Of a DNA stretch of 64,000 nucleotides, positions 47,945 through 56,277 are shown in pieces. The stretch lies in the NCBI RefSeq assembly GCF_916618885.1, contig NZ_CAKAKH010000001.1, forward strand, positions 1,785,005 to 1,849,004. Direction: 5' to 3'. Within the stretch, counting starts at the first letter, position 1; every line of letters begins with the position of its first letter. A program made the translations under genes and the position numbers. This DNA is from Marinilactibacillus sp. Marseille-P9653 (lineage in GTDB: Bacteria; Bacillota; Bacilli; Lactobacillales; Carnobacteriaceae_A). The notes under the pieces were generated by a model that was given only the letters and a program-made list of their open reading frames with translations, was not told where the DNA came from and did no database searches.

Positions 47945-48904
47945 TTAAAACTCTACTTGGTCTTGAACTTCTTGCATCATTAACTGAATGGATTGTAACC
48001 CGCCACCAGATAAATACCATAAGTCAGCATCAAGATATATAATCGCATCTTGCTGATAAGCTCTTGTTTCTTGTATAACAGGATTTAGAGATAAATCACT
48101 AACCGATGTATCTCCTCCAATAGCCTGTGAGCGGTCAACAACAAACAACAAATCAGGATTTTCTTGTAGGATATATTCATAAGAAATTGACTGTCCATGT
48201 ATAAAAGATTCTATGCTATGATCTACGGGGATAAACCCAAACTCTTCATACAGCATACCATATCTAGAGTGTTCTCCAAAAGCCGATAAGCTACCTTCAT
48301 TTAAAATCGTTACTAGTGTAGATTTTTCAGAAGTCTGCGCTGCTTCTTGCAGTGCGTTCATCTCTTTTTGAATAGAGTCTAGCTCAGCTTCAACTTGTCC
48401 TTCCATCGAAAGAATCTGACCGATCGTTTGCATGTTTCCTGCAAATGAATCCCAGTAATTTTCTAGGTCTACACTTAAATAAAGTGTCGGTGCGATTTTA
48501 TTTAGCTCGTCTAAAAAATCCAATTGTCTTCCAGAAATCAAGATTAAATCTGGATCCAACTCATACACGGCTTCAAGATCTGGTTCTTTCAAACTCCCTA
48601 CAGAAACAACCTCTGAATCATTGAAGTTGCTAAGATAATCTGGAAGGCTCTGCGTTACTGTACCGACCACTTTTTCCTTTGAGTCTAGCACTTCAAAAGT
48701 GTCCAGTAAGCCCATATCAAATATGACGACTTTTTCAGGATTCACAGGCACCTCAACTCCTAGTCCATTAGAATCTTTTACCTCAATTGATTCTATACTA
48801 TTTTCACTATATTCTTCTGTATCGATTACTTCCGCAGATTCACTTGCACAACCTCCAGCTATCATGATTGTACCTAAACTGAACGCAACGATTTTTTTGA
48901 TCAT
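47945..48904 (-). CDS. yclQ: Siderophore ABC transporter substrate-binding lipoprotein (YclQ/FatB type)
   Basis: 319-residue binding protein of the FecB/PeripBP class. The signal peptide ends at lipobox MIAGGC, anchoring Cys about residue 19. The mature protein has VVIFDMGLLDTFEVL, VGSLKEPDLEAVYELDPDLILISGRQ and YWDSFAGN, closely like the petrobactin-binding YclQ and anguibactin-binding FatB. Catecholate or mixed siderophores are therefore likely ligands. It is the last gene of a four-gene operon controlled by a Fur box; lengths of all four match yclNOPQ. Confidence 0.92.
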   Translation of the reverse strand: MIKKIVAFSLGTIMIAGGCASESAEVIDTEEYSENSIESIEVKDSNGLGVEVPVNPEKVVIFDMGLLDTFEVLDSKEKVVGTVTQSLPDYLSNFNDSEVVSVGSLKEPDLEAVYELDPDLILISGRQLDFLDELNKIAPTLYLSVDLENYWDSFAGNMQTIGQILSMEGQVEAELDSIQKEMNALQEAAQTSEKSTLVTILNEGSLSAFGEHSRYGMLYEEFGFIPVDHSIESFIHGQSISYEYILQENPDLLFVVDRSQAIGGDTSVSDLSLNPVIQETRAYQQDAIIYLDADLWYLSGGGLQSIQLMMQEVQDQVEF

Positions 48905-48929
48905 CTCTTATCATCCTTTTTTTAGTTTT

Positions 48930-49685
48930 TTAGTAGTACATTACAAACTTTTTCCCCTTACGGTCAATGACTTCTACATCTATGTCAAAAATATTTTTAA
49001 TATTCTTCGGGGTAATAATTTGTTTCACTGGTCCTGCTGCAAAGACTTTACCTTCTTTCATAGCAATTACATTGTCAGCATACGCTGCAGCAAAATTGAT
49101 ATCGTGAATCACTGTAATAACCGTTTTCCCAAATTCATCCACAAATTTTCTGATGATATCCATCAACTGCACACTGTATTTCATATCCAGATTATTCAGT
49201 GGCTCATCTAGTAAGATATAGTCTGTATCCTGAGCAAGCACCATCGCAATCATAGCTCTTTGTAATTGCCCACCAGAAAGTGTATCAATGTACTGATCCG
49301 CTATATCAAGTAAGCCAACTTGGTTTAAAGATTGTTCGATTAATTCATGACAGTGGTCATTCAGCCTCCCTTTTGTGTAAGGAAACCTACCAAAGGATAC
49401 TAATTCTTTTATGGTCAAACGCATGGATAATTTATTGGATTGTTTCAATACCGATAATTTCTTCGCTAGTTCACCGGACTTCCAACTCTTGATTTCGGCG
49501 CCGTCAATATAGATTTCTCCAGTATCTTTTGGGATTAAGCGACTGACCATTTCTAGTAAAGTCGTCTTACCAGCACCATTTGGACCAATGCAAGCAGTCA
49601 ACTTTCCTTTTTCAATCGGAATCGTTACACTATCTACAATAATTTTCTCCTTATAAATCTTTGAAACTTGATTTAAATCAATCAT
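48930..49685 (-). CDS. yclP: Siderophore ABC transporter ATP-binding protein (YclP type)
   Basis: ATPase of 251 residues. Walker A GPNGAGKTT near residue 34, signature LSGGQLQRAMIA, Walker B ILLDEPLNNLD and switch His in VIHDINFAAAYAD are intact. FepC/FhuC type of iron-siderophore importers. Its start shares a base with the stop of the second permease (TGATG), showing tight coupling; it precedes the binding protein gene by 25 bases. Confidence 0.95.
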   Translation of the reverse strand: MIDLNQVSKIYKEKIIVDSVTIPIEKGKLTACIGPNGAGKTTLLEMVSRLIPKDTGEIYIDGAEIKSWKSGELAKKLSVLKQSNKLSMRLTIKELVSFGRFPYTKGRLNDHCHELIEQSLNQVGLLDIADQYIDTLSGGQLQRAMIAMVLAQDTDYILLDEPLNNLDMKYSVQLMDIIRKFVDEFGKTVITVIHDINFAAAYADNVIAMKEGKVFAAGPVKQIITPKNIKNIFDIDVEVIDRKGKKFVMYY

Positions 49686-50647
49686 CAGGCTACCTCCTTT
49701 TCTTTTAATAAAATAAATAAGAAATAACTACCTCCTATAAACTCCAATATGATACTTAGAGTCGTTTGAAATTTGAAGACATGTTCAATCAAAATCTGAC
49801 CAAATAAAACAAAAGAGATGGTAAAGAGACATCCTCCGATAATCAATAACCAATGTTGATACGTTTTAAATAATTTGTACGACACATTCGTGCCTAAAAA
49901 ACCTAAAAACATCACCGGCCCTACCAAAGCTGTTGAGACTGAAACAAGCAAACTGATTGAAATGAATAGTTTAAGAGTTAAACGGTCTACATCAATCCCT
50001 AACCCTATAGCGTTTATTCGGCCAAGGTGTAAAACATCCATTGCCTTATTTTTGTGGAAAATATAAATCAGTACTGGTAGTACTATGACCATACTGATAC
50101 TAATCAGTGAGCGATCGACATTATTGAAGCTAGCAAACAAACGATTTTGAAGAATCAAAAATTCATTTGGATCTATTAATACTTGTAAAAACGAAGTTGC
50201 GCTTCTAAAAAATGTCCCTAATATTAAGCCTGTCATTAGTAATAAATAGATTCTCCCTGGAAACTTTTTAAAGAAAAACCAGTATAATAGCAGACTAAAA
50301 CAGGTCATAGAAACTGTAGAAAGAAAAAAGTTTGTATATGTATTTTGTAGAAGCCTATGACTGTGTCCAAATAAAAATAAACTAATCGTCTGAAAAAATA
50401 TGTAAATCGCATCCATCCCGATAATGTTAGGAGTCAATATCCGGTTTTGAGCTATCGTATGAAATAAGATTGTTGCGGTTGTCGAACAGATACTCACGAT
50501 AGTCAAGGCGGCTAATTTTTTCCCTCTAAGTGATAGAATATAAGACCAGTTCCCTCTTGAACCAATTGTCATGTATGTACTAGCCAGAATTATAGCCATT
50601 AAAGCTACAATGAAAATATTTCTGTAAACGTGTTTGTTTGCCGTCAT
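49685..50647 (-). CDS. yclO: Siderophore ABC transporter permease (YclO type)
   Basis: FecCD-family permease of 320 residues with about nine or ten transmembrane helices. The segment LHLGRINAIGLGIDVDRLTLKLF and the following LVGPVMFLGFLGTNVSYKL contain the ABC-contacting region typical of the family. It overlaps the first permease by 4 bases (ATGA) and the ATPase by one base. Forms the channel with the product of 50644-51591. Confidence 0.93.
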   Translation of the reverse strand: MTANKHVYRNIFIVALMAIILASTYMTIGSRGNWSYILSLRGKKLAALTIVSICSTTATILFHTIAQNRILTPNIIGMDAIYIFFQTISLFLFGHSHRLLQNTYTNFFLSTVSMTCFSLLLYWFFFKKFPGRIYLLLMTGLILGTFFRSATSFLQVLIDPNEFLILQNRLFASFNNVDRSLISISMVIVLPVLIYIFHKNKAMDVLHLGRINAIGLGIDVDRLTLKLFISISLLVSVSTALVGPVMFLGFLGTNVSYKLFKTYQHWLLIIGGCLFTISFVLFGQILIEHVFKFQTTLSIILEFIGGSYFLFILLKEKEVA

Positions 50648-51591
50648 GCTTTTTCTCCTTTGAGTAATAAAAATAAAAACAGTGCAGTTCCTAGCACGCC
50701 TACAACTAGACTCACCGGTACTTCGTATGGGTGTATCACGATTCTAGAAAAGATATCGCTCCATATTAGAAACAATGCTCCAAAATATGCGGTTGGAAAT
50801 AGTAACTTCCTGAAGTGATCTCCATATCTGAGTGACAAGAGATTCGGTACAACCAATCCTATAAACGGTATGTTACCAACCGTTAAAAGTACGGCTGCTG
50901 TCGCTATAGATACGATAATGATCCCAATCAGTTCAATTTGCTGATAAGCAACTCCTAAACTTGATGCTTGTTCTCTTCCTAGATTCATAACAGAAAAGTA
51001 CTGAGAAAATAAGTAGATTAAAATTAAAAGGGGTACCGTAAGTAAAATCAGTTTATAATTTTGTGAACTAACTAATGATACATTTCCTTGAAGCCAAGCG
51101 GTCGCATTTTGAATCAGATCATATTGGTAAGCTACGAATGTCCCTATAGCACCGACAACATTACCAAACATTAAACCCACCATAGGAATCATAATTGAAT
51201 TTCTCAATTTAACCGTTTTAAGAAATTGTAAAAACACAACAGTACCTATTATTGAGAATATAAAAGCGAAAAGCGTTCGATGAAACAATGTATGCTGACC
51301 GAAAAAAGCCATGGCTAAGATCATTCCCAAACGTGCACTAGACATAGTTCCGGCAGTTGTAGGGGAAACAAATTTATTCTGGGTCATCTGTTGCATCAGT
51401 AGTCCAGAAACTGAAAGAATAGCCCCCGCTGCTAGCAGGCTGACTGTTCTCGGGATTCTTAATGTGAATAAAATAATTCTTGTTAACTCATCTGGCGATA
51501 ACAGTTGCGTGAACGTTACGTTCTCAACACCAACCATCAAAGAAATCGTAGCGCTTACCAGAAATAGGATTAATAAACCGACTTTTTTCAT
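50644..51591 (-). CDS. yclN: Siderophore ABC transporter permease (YclN type)
   Basis: FecCD-family permease of 315 residues, many transmembrane helices. It shows RIPRTVSLLAAGAILSVSGLLMQ near the N-terminus and NLGREQASSLGVAYQQIELIGI with PFIGLVVPNLLSLRYGDHF, the ATPase-coupling region. GGGAGG precedes the ATG. It is the first gene of the operon; a sigma-A promoter and a Fur box lie 35-90 bases upstream. Confidence 0.94.
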   Translation of the reverse strand: MKKVGLLILFLVSATISLMVGVENVTFTQLLSPDELTRIILFTLRIPRTVSLLAAGAILSVSGLLMQQMTQNKFVSPTTAGTMSSARLGMILAMAFFGQHTLFHRTLFAFIFSIIGTVVFLQFLKTVKLRNSIMIPMVGLMFGNVVGAIGTFVAYQYDLIQNATAWLQGNVSLVSSQNYKLILLTVPLLILIYLFSQYFSVMNLGREQASSLGVAYQQIELIGIIIVSIATAAVLLTVGNIPFIGLVVPNLLSLRYGDHFRKLLFPTAYFGALFLIWSDIFSRIVIHPYEVPVSLVVGVLGTALFLFLLLKGEKA

Positions 51592-51624
51592 TCTAACCTC
51601 CCCGTGACTTATCTATCTCTAATT

Positions 51625-51643
51625 GAGAATGATTATCACTATC
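51625..51643. promoter_or_regulatory. Fur box of siderophore operon
   Basis: GATAGTGATAATCATTCTC on the minus strand matches 17 of 19 positions of the consensus GATAATGATAATCATTATC. It lies just downstream of the -10, so iron-loaded Fur would block transcription start. Confidence 0.9.
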
Positions 51644-51649
51644 AAAATT

Positions 51650-51678
51650 AGTATATCGAACTACCCTTCAAGAATCAA
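51650..51678 (-). promoter_or_regulatory. Promoter of siderophore operon
   Basis: TTGATT and TATACT with a 17-bp spacer on the minus strand. Confidence 0.75.
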
Positions 51679-51687
51679 CTTATAACC

Positions 51688-51737
51688 AAAAAAGAACAGA
51701 CCTTTTAGAGAGATGAAAAAAGGTCTGTTCTTTTTTA
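51688..51737 (-). terminator. mtnN terminator
   Basis: Arms AAAAAGAACAGACCTTTT and AAAAAGGTCTGTTCTTTTTT with a short loop. T tracts on both sides make it a bidirectional shape. Confidence 0.92.
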
Positions 51738-51743
51738 TTTTTA

Positions 51744-52436
51744 TTATTGAATATTCTTTATAAATCTCAATACTAAATCCGCTGATTGTTTTCCAGCCAG
51801 TTCGATAAATTCATCAAACGATACAGAAGCTTCTTCATCCGAGGTGTCAGAGAGCGCTCTAACAACCGTGAAAGGTGTATTGAACTGATAGCAAGTTTGA
51901 GCTACAGCTGTCCCTTCCATTTCAGTTACTAGTGCCTCCGGGAAGAACTCTTTAATTTTATCTGTTTGATCTTTACCCGCAATAAATGAGTCTCCTGTAA
52001 CGATCATTCCTGATGAAACGTTCCAACTAGTCTCTGATGCTGCCGCAATCACTTGATCATTTAAAGACGGATCAGCTGAAAAAACAGCAGGCATTTGAGG
52101 GATTTGACCAAAAGTGTATCCAAATACGCGTGCATCTGCATCGTTATAGGATAGTTCAGTAGAGACGACCAAATCGCCTACTCGAAGACCTTTTCCGATT
52201 CCACCAGCAGAACCTGTATTAATGACAGCATTCACATTGAAGGTCTGAATTAGCAAAGTCGTAGCTATCGAGGCATTTACTTTGCCAATACCCGATTGGA
52301 CTAGAGTAATTTCCTGCCCTTGAATGCACCCATTGTAGAATGTCTGATTTGCAATTGTTATCTCTTCTTTTTGTTCGAGTTGTTTAACGAGATCTTTCAC
52401 TTCTTGTTCCATTGCTGCAATAATGCCAATTTTCAT
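51744..52436 (-). CDS. mtnN: 5'-methylthioadenosine/S-adenosylhomocysteine nucleosidase
   Basis: Pfs/MTAN of 230 residues, removing adenine from methylthioadenosine and SAH in the activated methyl cycle. Family motifs: IGIIAAMEQEVKDL at the start, NTGSAGGIGKGLRVGDLV, GDSFI, EMEGTAVAQTCYQF with the catalytic Glu, and RALSDTSDEEASVSFDEF with the purine-binding Asp. It ends the unit NUDIX - small membrane protein - mtnN. Confidence 0.97.
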   Translation of the reverse strand: MKIGIIAAMEQEVKDLVKQLEQKEEITIANQTFYNGCIQGQEITLVQSGIGKVNASIATTLLIQTFNVNAVINTGSAGGIGKGLRVGDLVVSTELSYNDADARVFGYTFGQIPQMPAVFSADPSLNDQVIAAASETSWNVSSGMIVTGDSFIAGKDQTDKIKEFFPEALVTEMEGTAVAQTCYQFNTPFTVVRALSDTSDEEASVSFDEFIELAGKQSADLVLRFIKNIQ

Positions 52437-52457
52437 TTTTTTACCTACCTCTTCAAA

Positions 52458-52703
52458 TTAACCATAAAATGCAAAAACTAGAACGATAATCAATAAAAGT
52501 GACACGATGATAATGGCTCTCGTAAGAACTTTTTCAGTTCTTCTATAACGTTCCATTTCATCCAATCGTTTTTTTGTTGTTCTTCCCTGCTTAGATAATT
52601 GTCGTTCCTTTTTACGGTTTTCTTTCTTTAGTTTTCTGTTTTCTCTTGCTCTGTCTTTTGTTTCTTTTAACTTCTGATCTCTAATTTCTTTTCTGGATAC
52701 CAT
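52458..52703 (-). CDS. Small basic C-terminally membrane-anchored protein
   Basis: 81 residues, strongly basic and charged (Lys, Arg, Glu) over the first 60, then a single hydrophobic helix (about residues 62-79) at the C-terminus, giving a tail-anchored topology with a cytosolic basic domain. I do not recognise a named domain. Similar small genes sit between NUDIX and mtnN in other lactic acid bacteria, as far as I recall. It is spaced 13 bases after the NUDIX gene and 21 before mtnN, so it belongs to that operon. Confidence 0.78.
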   Translation of the reverse strand: MVSRKEIRDQKLKETKDRARENRKLKKENRKKERQLSKQGRTTKKRLDEMERYRRTEKVLTRAIIIVSLLLIIVLVFAFYG

Positions 52704-52716
52704 AATATTATACCCT

Positions 52717-53268
52717 CTACTTGTTTTGTATTCTGTTCATTTTCCAGTAAAACAATGCAAAAACACTCTTTGAATCACGTAAATATCCTTTTTCATATTC
52801 AGCCCAGGCTTCATCAAATGTCAAAGCGAGCAATTCAATCGTTTCATCTTCATCTTTAGGTAAAGGGTTCTCTACAGTCATTAATTGCTTGGCTTCATAA
52901 ATCTCTAGAAATTCATCTGTAAAGCCGGGCGTGCTATAAAAAGAGGTGACAAATGACCACTCTTTCGCCTGATAACCAGTTTCTTCTTCTAGTTCTCTCT
53001 TAGCTGTTGTCATTCCATCAGTGTCTTCAGCATCTTTTAGTCCTGCTGGAATTTCGATACTAATTTGTTCGATAGCTTTACGGTACTGCTTGACTAGTAG
53101 TAAACGATTATCATCAGTGAAAGCAATAACTGCAGATGCTCCGGCATGCCTAACGATTTCTCTTTTTGATCGCTTCCCATTTGGCAATAGTACATCTTCT
53201 ACTACATATTTTGTTACTTTACCATCATAAATCATTTCACTTTTAAGTGTTTTTTCTTCAAAATCCAT
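52717..53268 (-). CDS. nudF: NUDIX hydrolase, ADP-ribose pyrophosphatase
   Basis: 183-residue NudF-type enzyme that splits ADP-ribose to AMP and ribose 5-phosphate. The Nudix box is seen as GLKDAED...AKRELEEETGY, preceded by the LVKQYRKAIEQISIEIPAG strand typical of ADP-ribose pyrophosphatases. The ATG at 53268 is 5 bases from AAGTGA; a TTG 21 bases upstream lacks a site. Head of the operon ending in mtnN; divergent from xpaC. Confidence 0.93.
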   Translation of the reverse strand: MDFEEKTLKSEMIYDGKVTKYVVEDVLLPNGKRSKREIVRHAGASAVIAFTDDNRLLLVKQYRKAIEQISIEIPAGLKDAEDTDGMTTAKRELEEETGYQAKEWSFVTSFYSTPGFTDEFLEIYEAKQLMTVENPLPKDEDETIELLALTFDEAWAEYEKGYLRDSKSVFALFYWKMNRIQNK

Positions 53269-53425
53269 AGCGATCACTTTCCTTTCCAACTATTGATATC
53301 ATACAGTATCTATTATCATATTTCATTAGTAGTATAGAACACAAGTCTCACTTCTATGAAGTTTAAGATTCTTATAAAGTTTCATATATCCTACTAAGGT
53401 CCTATGTCATTCTTTTTAAAATGTG

Positions 53426-53434
53426 TGATAAAAT
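53426..53434 (+). promoter_or_regulatory. Candidate extended -10 promoter of xpaC-telA
   Basis: TGA followed by TAAAAT, 40 bases before the xpaC start; -35 unclear. Confidence 0.4.
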
Positions 53435-53473
53435 GAGGGTACAAATCACATAGGAAAATATGGAGGAGCCAAT

Positions 53474-54172
53474 ATGAATAAAAATCATTTAACAGATAAA
53501 TTGATTTATCTACTGACTTGTATAACTATTATCTTTTTATTTACTTTTTTAGTCGCTTTTGGGTTAAATATTTATCTCTCAGGATTACTAAGTATCGCCT
53601 TAGGTTTCGTTTTGCTCTACGCACGTGGAAAAAAACAACGACCTGCTGATGAAAAGAAATTACCAAAACTTTCTTCTGACAAAGAGGCTTTTTATGTCTC
53701 TAAAGGTCTTGAGAAAGAAGACATCCAGTACTTCCGTCAAACTATGCAAAAAGCTAAACAGCAAATCAGAGACATTGAAAAGAACATGCTCGCTACTGGA
53801 AAATTAAAAGCGATTGAAAATCGTAACAATACAGTCCACCTGACGAAGTCTATGTTCAGAGAAATTATCAAGGAGCCAAACCGTCTTCATGAAGTTGATC
53901 AGTTTCTTTATGTACACTTACCTTCGTTAGCAGACTTGTCTGGTAAGTATAATGAAATCAATAACCACCAAGCTAAAAGTAAAGCAACTTACGATATGTT
54001 AGAAAAAGCTTCTCAAACTTTAGATAAGATGTGTCAGCAAATCGCTGAGGACTACGTTCAATTCAAGTCTGACGATATTGTGGATATGGAAGTAGAGGTA
54101 GAACTTGCAAAAAGATCTTTGGACAAGGATAATGGTTTCCAAGAAGATACAATCAACAATGAAGAAGTTTAA
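53474..54172 (+). CDS. xpaC: XpaC family protein (5-bromo-4-chloroindolyl phosphate hydrolysis protein)
   Basis: 232-residue protein of the XpaC (YceG) family. Two close transmembrane helices (about residues 11-30 and 33-49) are followed by a cytosolic helical domain with [22 protein letters not shown] and [18 protein letters not shown]. The name comes from a phosphatase screen; a true enzymatic role is doubtful. It is always found next to telA, and here telA starts 32 bases later. GGAGGAG precedes the ATG. Confidence 0.88.
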   Translation: MNKNHLTDKLIYLLTCITIIFLFTFLVAFGLNIYLSGLLSIALGFVLLYARGKKQRPADEKKLPKLSSDKEAFYVSKGLEKEDIQYFRQTMQKAKQQIRDIEKNMLATGKLKAIENRNNTVHLTKSMFREIIKEPNRLHEVDQFLYVHLPSLADLSGKYNEINNHQAKSKATYDMLEKASQTLDKMCQQIAEDYVQFKSDDIVDMEVEVELAKRSLDKDNGFQEDTINNEEV

Positions 54173-54204
54173 CCTATTTTGATTCTGAAAGGATGTCACG
54201 TTAT

Positions 54205-55419
54205 ATGGATGATAAGAATACACAGCAAGACCTTACAAAAGTAAAAGATCAGTCAACAAGTGAGTTGGATGATTTACTGGCGAATCCCTTTGGAGAAACC
54301 ATGAAAGACCCTCCTGCTCCTAGTGCTAATACGAGTACTTCTTTGACAGGTGAACAAGCTGAAGAAACGAGAAGATTGTTTGATACTTTACCTGAAGAAC
54401 GACAAAAGCAAGCGCAACAACTTTCTAATCAAATCGCAGAGAACGATATAGATGCTGTCTTGAATTATGGATCGGCTGCTCAGCAGCGCTTAGGAGATTT
54501 TTCGCATTCTGTTCTGAATCATGTGCAGAATCAAGAAACTGGGCATATCGGTGAAACATTGAATGACTTAATGTTCCGATTGAAAGAAAGTAATCCCGAT
54601 GATTTACGTGCAGATAATTCAAATATCTTCAAAAAGATGTTCAAGAAAATTAACCGTTCGATTTATGAAACGACTGCCAAATATCAAAAGATTGGCGCTC
54701 AAATAGATAAAATTGCCGTTAAACTAGACAAAGAAAAAGATATGCTGCTAAAAGATAACGAAATGCTTGAAGCGTTATATGAGAAAAACTTTGAATACTT
54801 TGAAGCTTTAAACATTTATATTGCTGCCGGAGAGTTAAAATTGGAACAATTGCAAAAAGAATCCATACCGAATGCGATGAAAGTTGCAGAAAGCAGCACA
54901 AATCAGATGGACGTTCAACGTGTAAATGATTTAAACCAGTTCCAGAATCGTCTTGAAAAAAGAGTTTATGATTTAAAAGTTGCAAGACAAATGACGATTC
55001 AACAAGCGCCTCAGATCCGTTTGATTCAAAATACCAATCAAGCATTATCAGAAAAGATTCAAACTTCTGTTAATACAGCTATCCCTTTATGGAAAAACCA
55101 AATTGTTATTGCGTTAACGTTATTACGTCAAAAAGAAGCCGTCACTGCTCAAAGACAAGTTTCTGAAACAACCAACGACTTATTAACTAAAAATTCCGAA
55201 ATGCTGAAACAGTCTTCTATTGAAACTGCTCGTGAAAACGAACGTGGTATCATCGATATTGAAACACTGGAGAAAACACAAACTGATTTGGTTGAGACAC
55301 TTGAAGAAACTCTTTCGATTCAACAAGAAGGCCGTTCTAAGCGTAAAGAAGCTGAACAACAGCTCGTTAGAATGGAAGATCGTTTAAGAGATCAACTGCT
55401 TAAAATCACAGAAAACTAA
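54205..55419 (+). CDS. telA: TelA family toxic anion resistance protein
   Basis: 404-residue helical protein of the TelA/KlaA family (YceH). The family is linked to tellurite, nisin and other envelope stress resistance, but mechanism is unknown. It has no transmembrane segment; XpaC probably holds it at the membrane. The central part shows [23 protein letters not shown], and the C-terminal half is coiled coil. I chose the second ATG (54205); at the first (54193) the AAAGG site is too close. A terminator follows. Confidence 0.9.
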   Translation: MDDKNTQQDLTKVKDQSTSELDDLLANPFGETMKDPPAPSANTSTSLTGEQAEETRRLFDTLPEERQKQAQQLSNQIAENDIDAVLNYGSAAQQRLGDFSHSVLNHVQNQETGHIGETLNDLMFRLKESNPDDLRADNSNIFKKMFKKINRSIYETTAKYQKIGAQIDKIAVKLDKEKDMLLKDNEMLEALYEKNFEYFEALNIYIAAGELKLEQLQKESIPNAMKVAESSTNQMDVQRVNDLNQFQNRLEKRVYDLKVARQMTIQQAPQIRLIQNTNQALSEKIQTSVNTAIPLWKNQIVIALTLLRQKEAVTAQRQVSETTNDLLTKNSEMLKQSSIETARENERGIIDIETLEKTQTDLVETLEETLSIQQEGRSKRKEAEQQLVRMEDRLRDQLLKITEN

Positions 55420-55423
55420 GCCA

Positions 55424-55455
55424 AAAACTTCCCTTCCTAGGGAAGTTTTTTATTT
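55424..55455 (+). terminator. telA terminator
   Basis: Arms AAAACTTCCC and GGGAAGTTTT with a 6-base loop, then T run. Confidence 0.9.
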
Positions 55456-55469
55456 ACGAGTCGTATTCT

Positions 55470-55498
55470 TTGAACATTTTATAGCAATCCCGTATAGT
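55470..55498 (+). promoter_or_regulatory. Promoter of glsB-like gene
   Basis: TTGAAC and TATAGT with a 17-bp spacer, about 40 bases before the start. Confidence 0.65.
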
Positions 55499-55537
55499 TA
55501 GTAACATAAAGAAGCAAAGAAAAAGGAGAGAGTTATT

Positions 55538-55780
55538 ATGTTAGGTTTTATTTTAATGTTAATCATCGGTGGAGTTGTAGGTGCCATTGGTCAAGCAATC
55601 ATCGGTAAAAATGTACCAGGTGGAATTATTGGTAATATCGTTGTAGGTTTTATCGGTTCTGCTTTAGGTGGATATTTATTGGGTGACTTAGGTCCTTCAA
55701 TTGAAGGTATTGCGCTTATTCCAGCAATCGTTGGTGCTGTAATTGTAGTATTCCTATTCAGCCTACTTGCTAAAAAATAA
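55538..55780 (+). CDS. GlsB/YeaQ/YmgE family stress response membrane protein
   Basis: 80-residue very hydrophobic protein with three transmembrane segments and Gly-rich turns (IGGVVGAIGQAIIGKNVPGG; GLIGS-like IVGFIGSALGGYLLG). The family is called transglycosylase-associated protein, but enzymatic activity is not known; in enterococci GlsB works with the Asp23 (Gls24) stress proteins. No gls24 gene is adjacent. AAAGGAGAG precedes the ATG. Confidence 0.92.
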   Translation: MLGFILMLIIGGVVGAIGQAIIGKNVPGGIIGNIVVGFIGSALGGYLLGDLGPSIEGIALIPAIVGAVIVVFLFSLLAKK

Positions 55781-55805
55781 TAATTGCGTTAAACTGCAAT
55801 TATAT

Positions 55806-55853
55806 CAAAAAGCTCCATGTACTCGCCTAGGCGGTTACATGGAGCTTTTTTAG
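55806..55853. terminator. Bidirectional terminator between glsB-like and csp genes
   Basis: Arms AAAAAGCTCCATGTA and TACATGGAGCTTTTTT with an inner hairpin CGCCTAGGCG. It ends both convergent genes. Confidence 0.93.
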
Positions 55854-55854
55854 T

Positions 55855-56055
55855 TTATACTTTATCAACGTTAGAAGCTTGTGGTCCTCTATCACCATCA
55901 GTGATGTCGAATTCTACTTCTTGTCCATCATCTAAAGCTTTGTATCCTTCGCTATTGATTGCACTGAAGTGTACAAATACATCTTCGCTACCTTCTACTT
56001 CGATAAAGCCAAATCCTTTTTCTGCGTTAAACCATTTCACTGTTCCTCTAGCCAT
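55855..56055 (-). CDS. csp: Cold-shock protein (CspA family), second copy
   Basis: 66-residue OB-fold RNA chaperone with RNP1 KGFGFIE and RNP2 VFVHF. It differs from the copy at 33458-33658 mainly in acidic positions ([26 protein letters not shown]). AGGAGGAAA precedes the ATG, and the leader is about 85 nt. Monocistronic with its own promoter. Confidence 0.96.
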   Translation of the reverse strand: MARGTVKWFNAEKGFGFIEVEGSEDVFVHFSAINSEGYKALDDGQEVEFDITDGDRGPQASNVDKV

Positions 56056-56146
56056 CCTACTTTTCCTCCTAAGTAAATACTTGCAACAGACTGCCTATAA
56101 GTTCATTTATTGTTTAATAAACGTTGCATACATCTATTACAGTTTC

Positions 56147-56175
56147 AGTATACAAAACCCCCACTCTTTTTGCAA
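56147..56175 (-). promoter_or_regulatory. Promoter of second csp gene
   Basis: TTGCAA and TATACT with a 17-bp spacer on the minus strand. Confidence 0.7.
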
Positions 56176-56244
56176 GGGCTTTCTTCATCAAAATATAAAA
56201 TATTTAGCGATTGTATCCCTTATCAGTTCCTATTTCAAACAAAA

Positions 56245-56276
56245 AAATAAAAGCTGACCATTTGGCCAGCTTTATG
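56245..56276 (-). terminator. ileS terminator
   Basis: Arms AAGCTGACCA and TGGCCAGCTT (one mismatch), then a T-rich run on the minus strand. Confidence 0.85.
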
Positions 56277-56277
56277 G

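Noticed and set aside
55817-56257. 146-residue plus-strand frame opposite csp
   Set aside because: It is the mirror of the csp gene and leader, has no ribosome binding site, and crosses a terminator.
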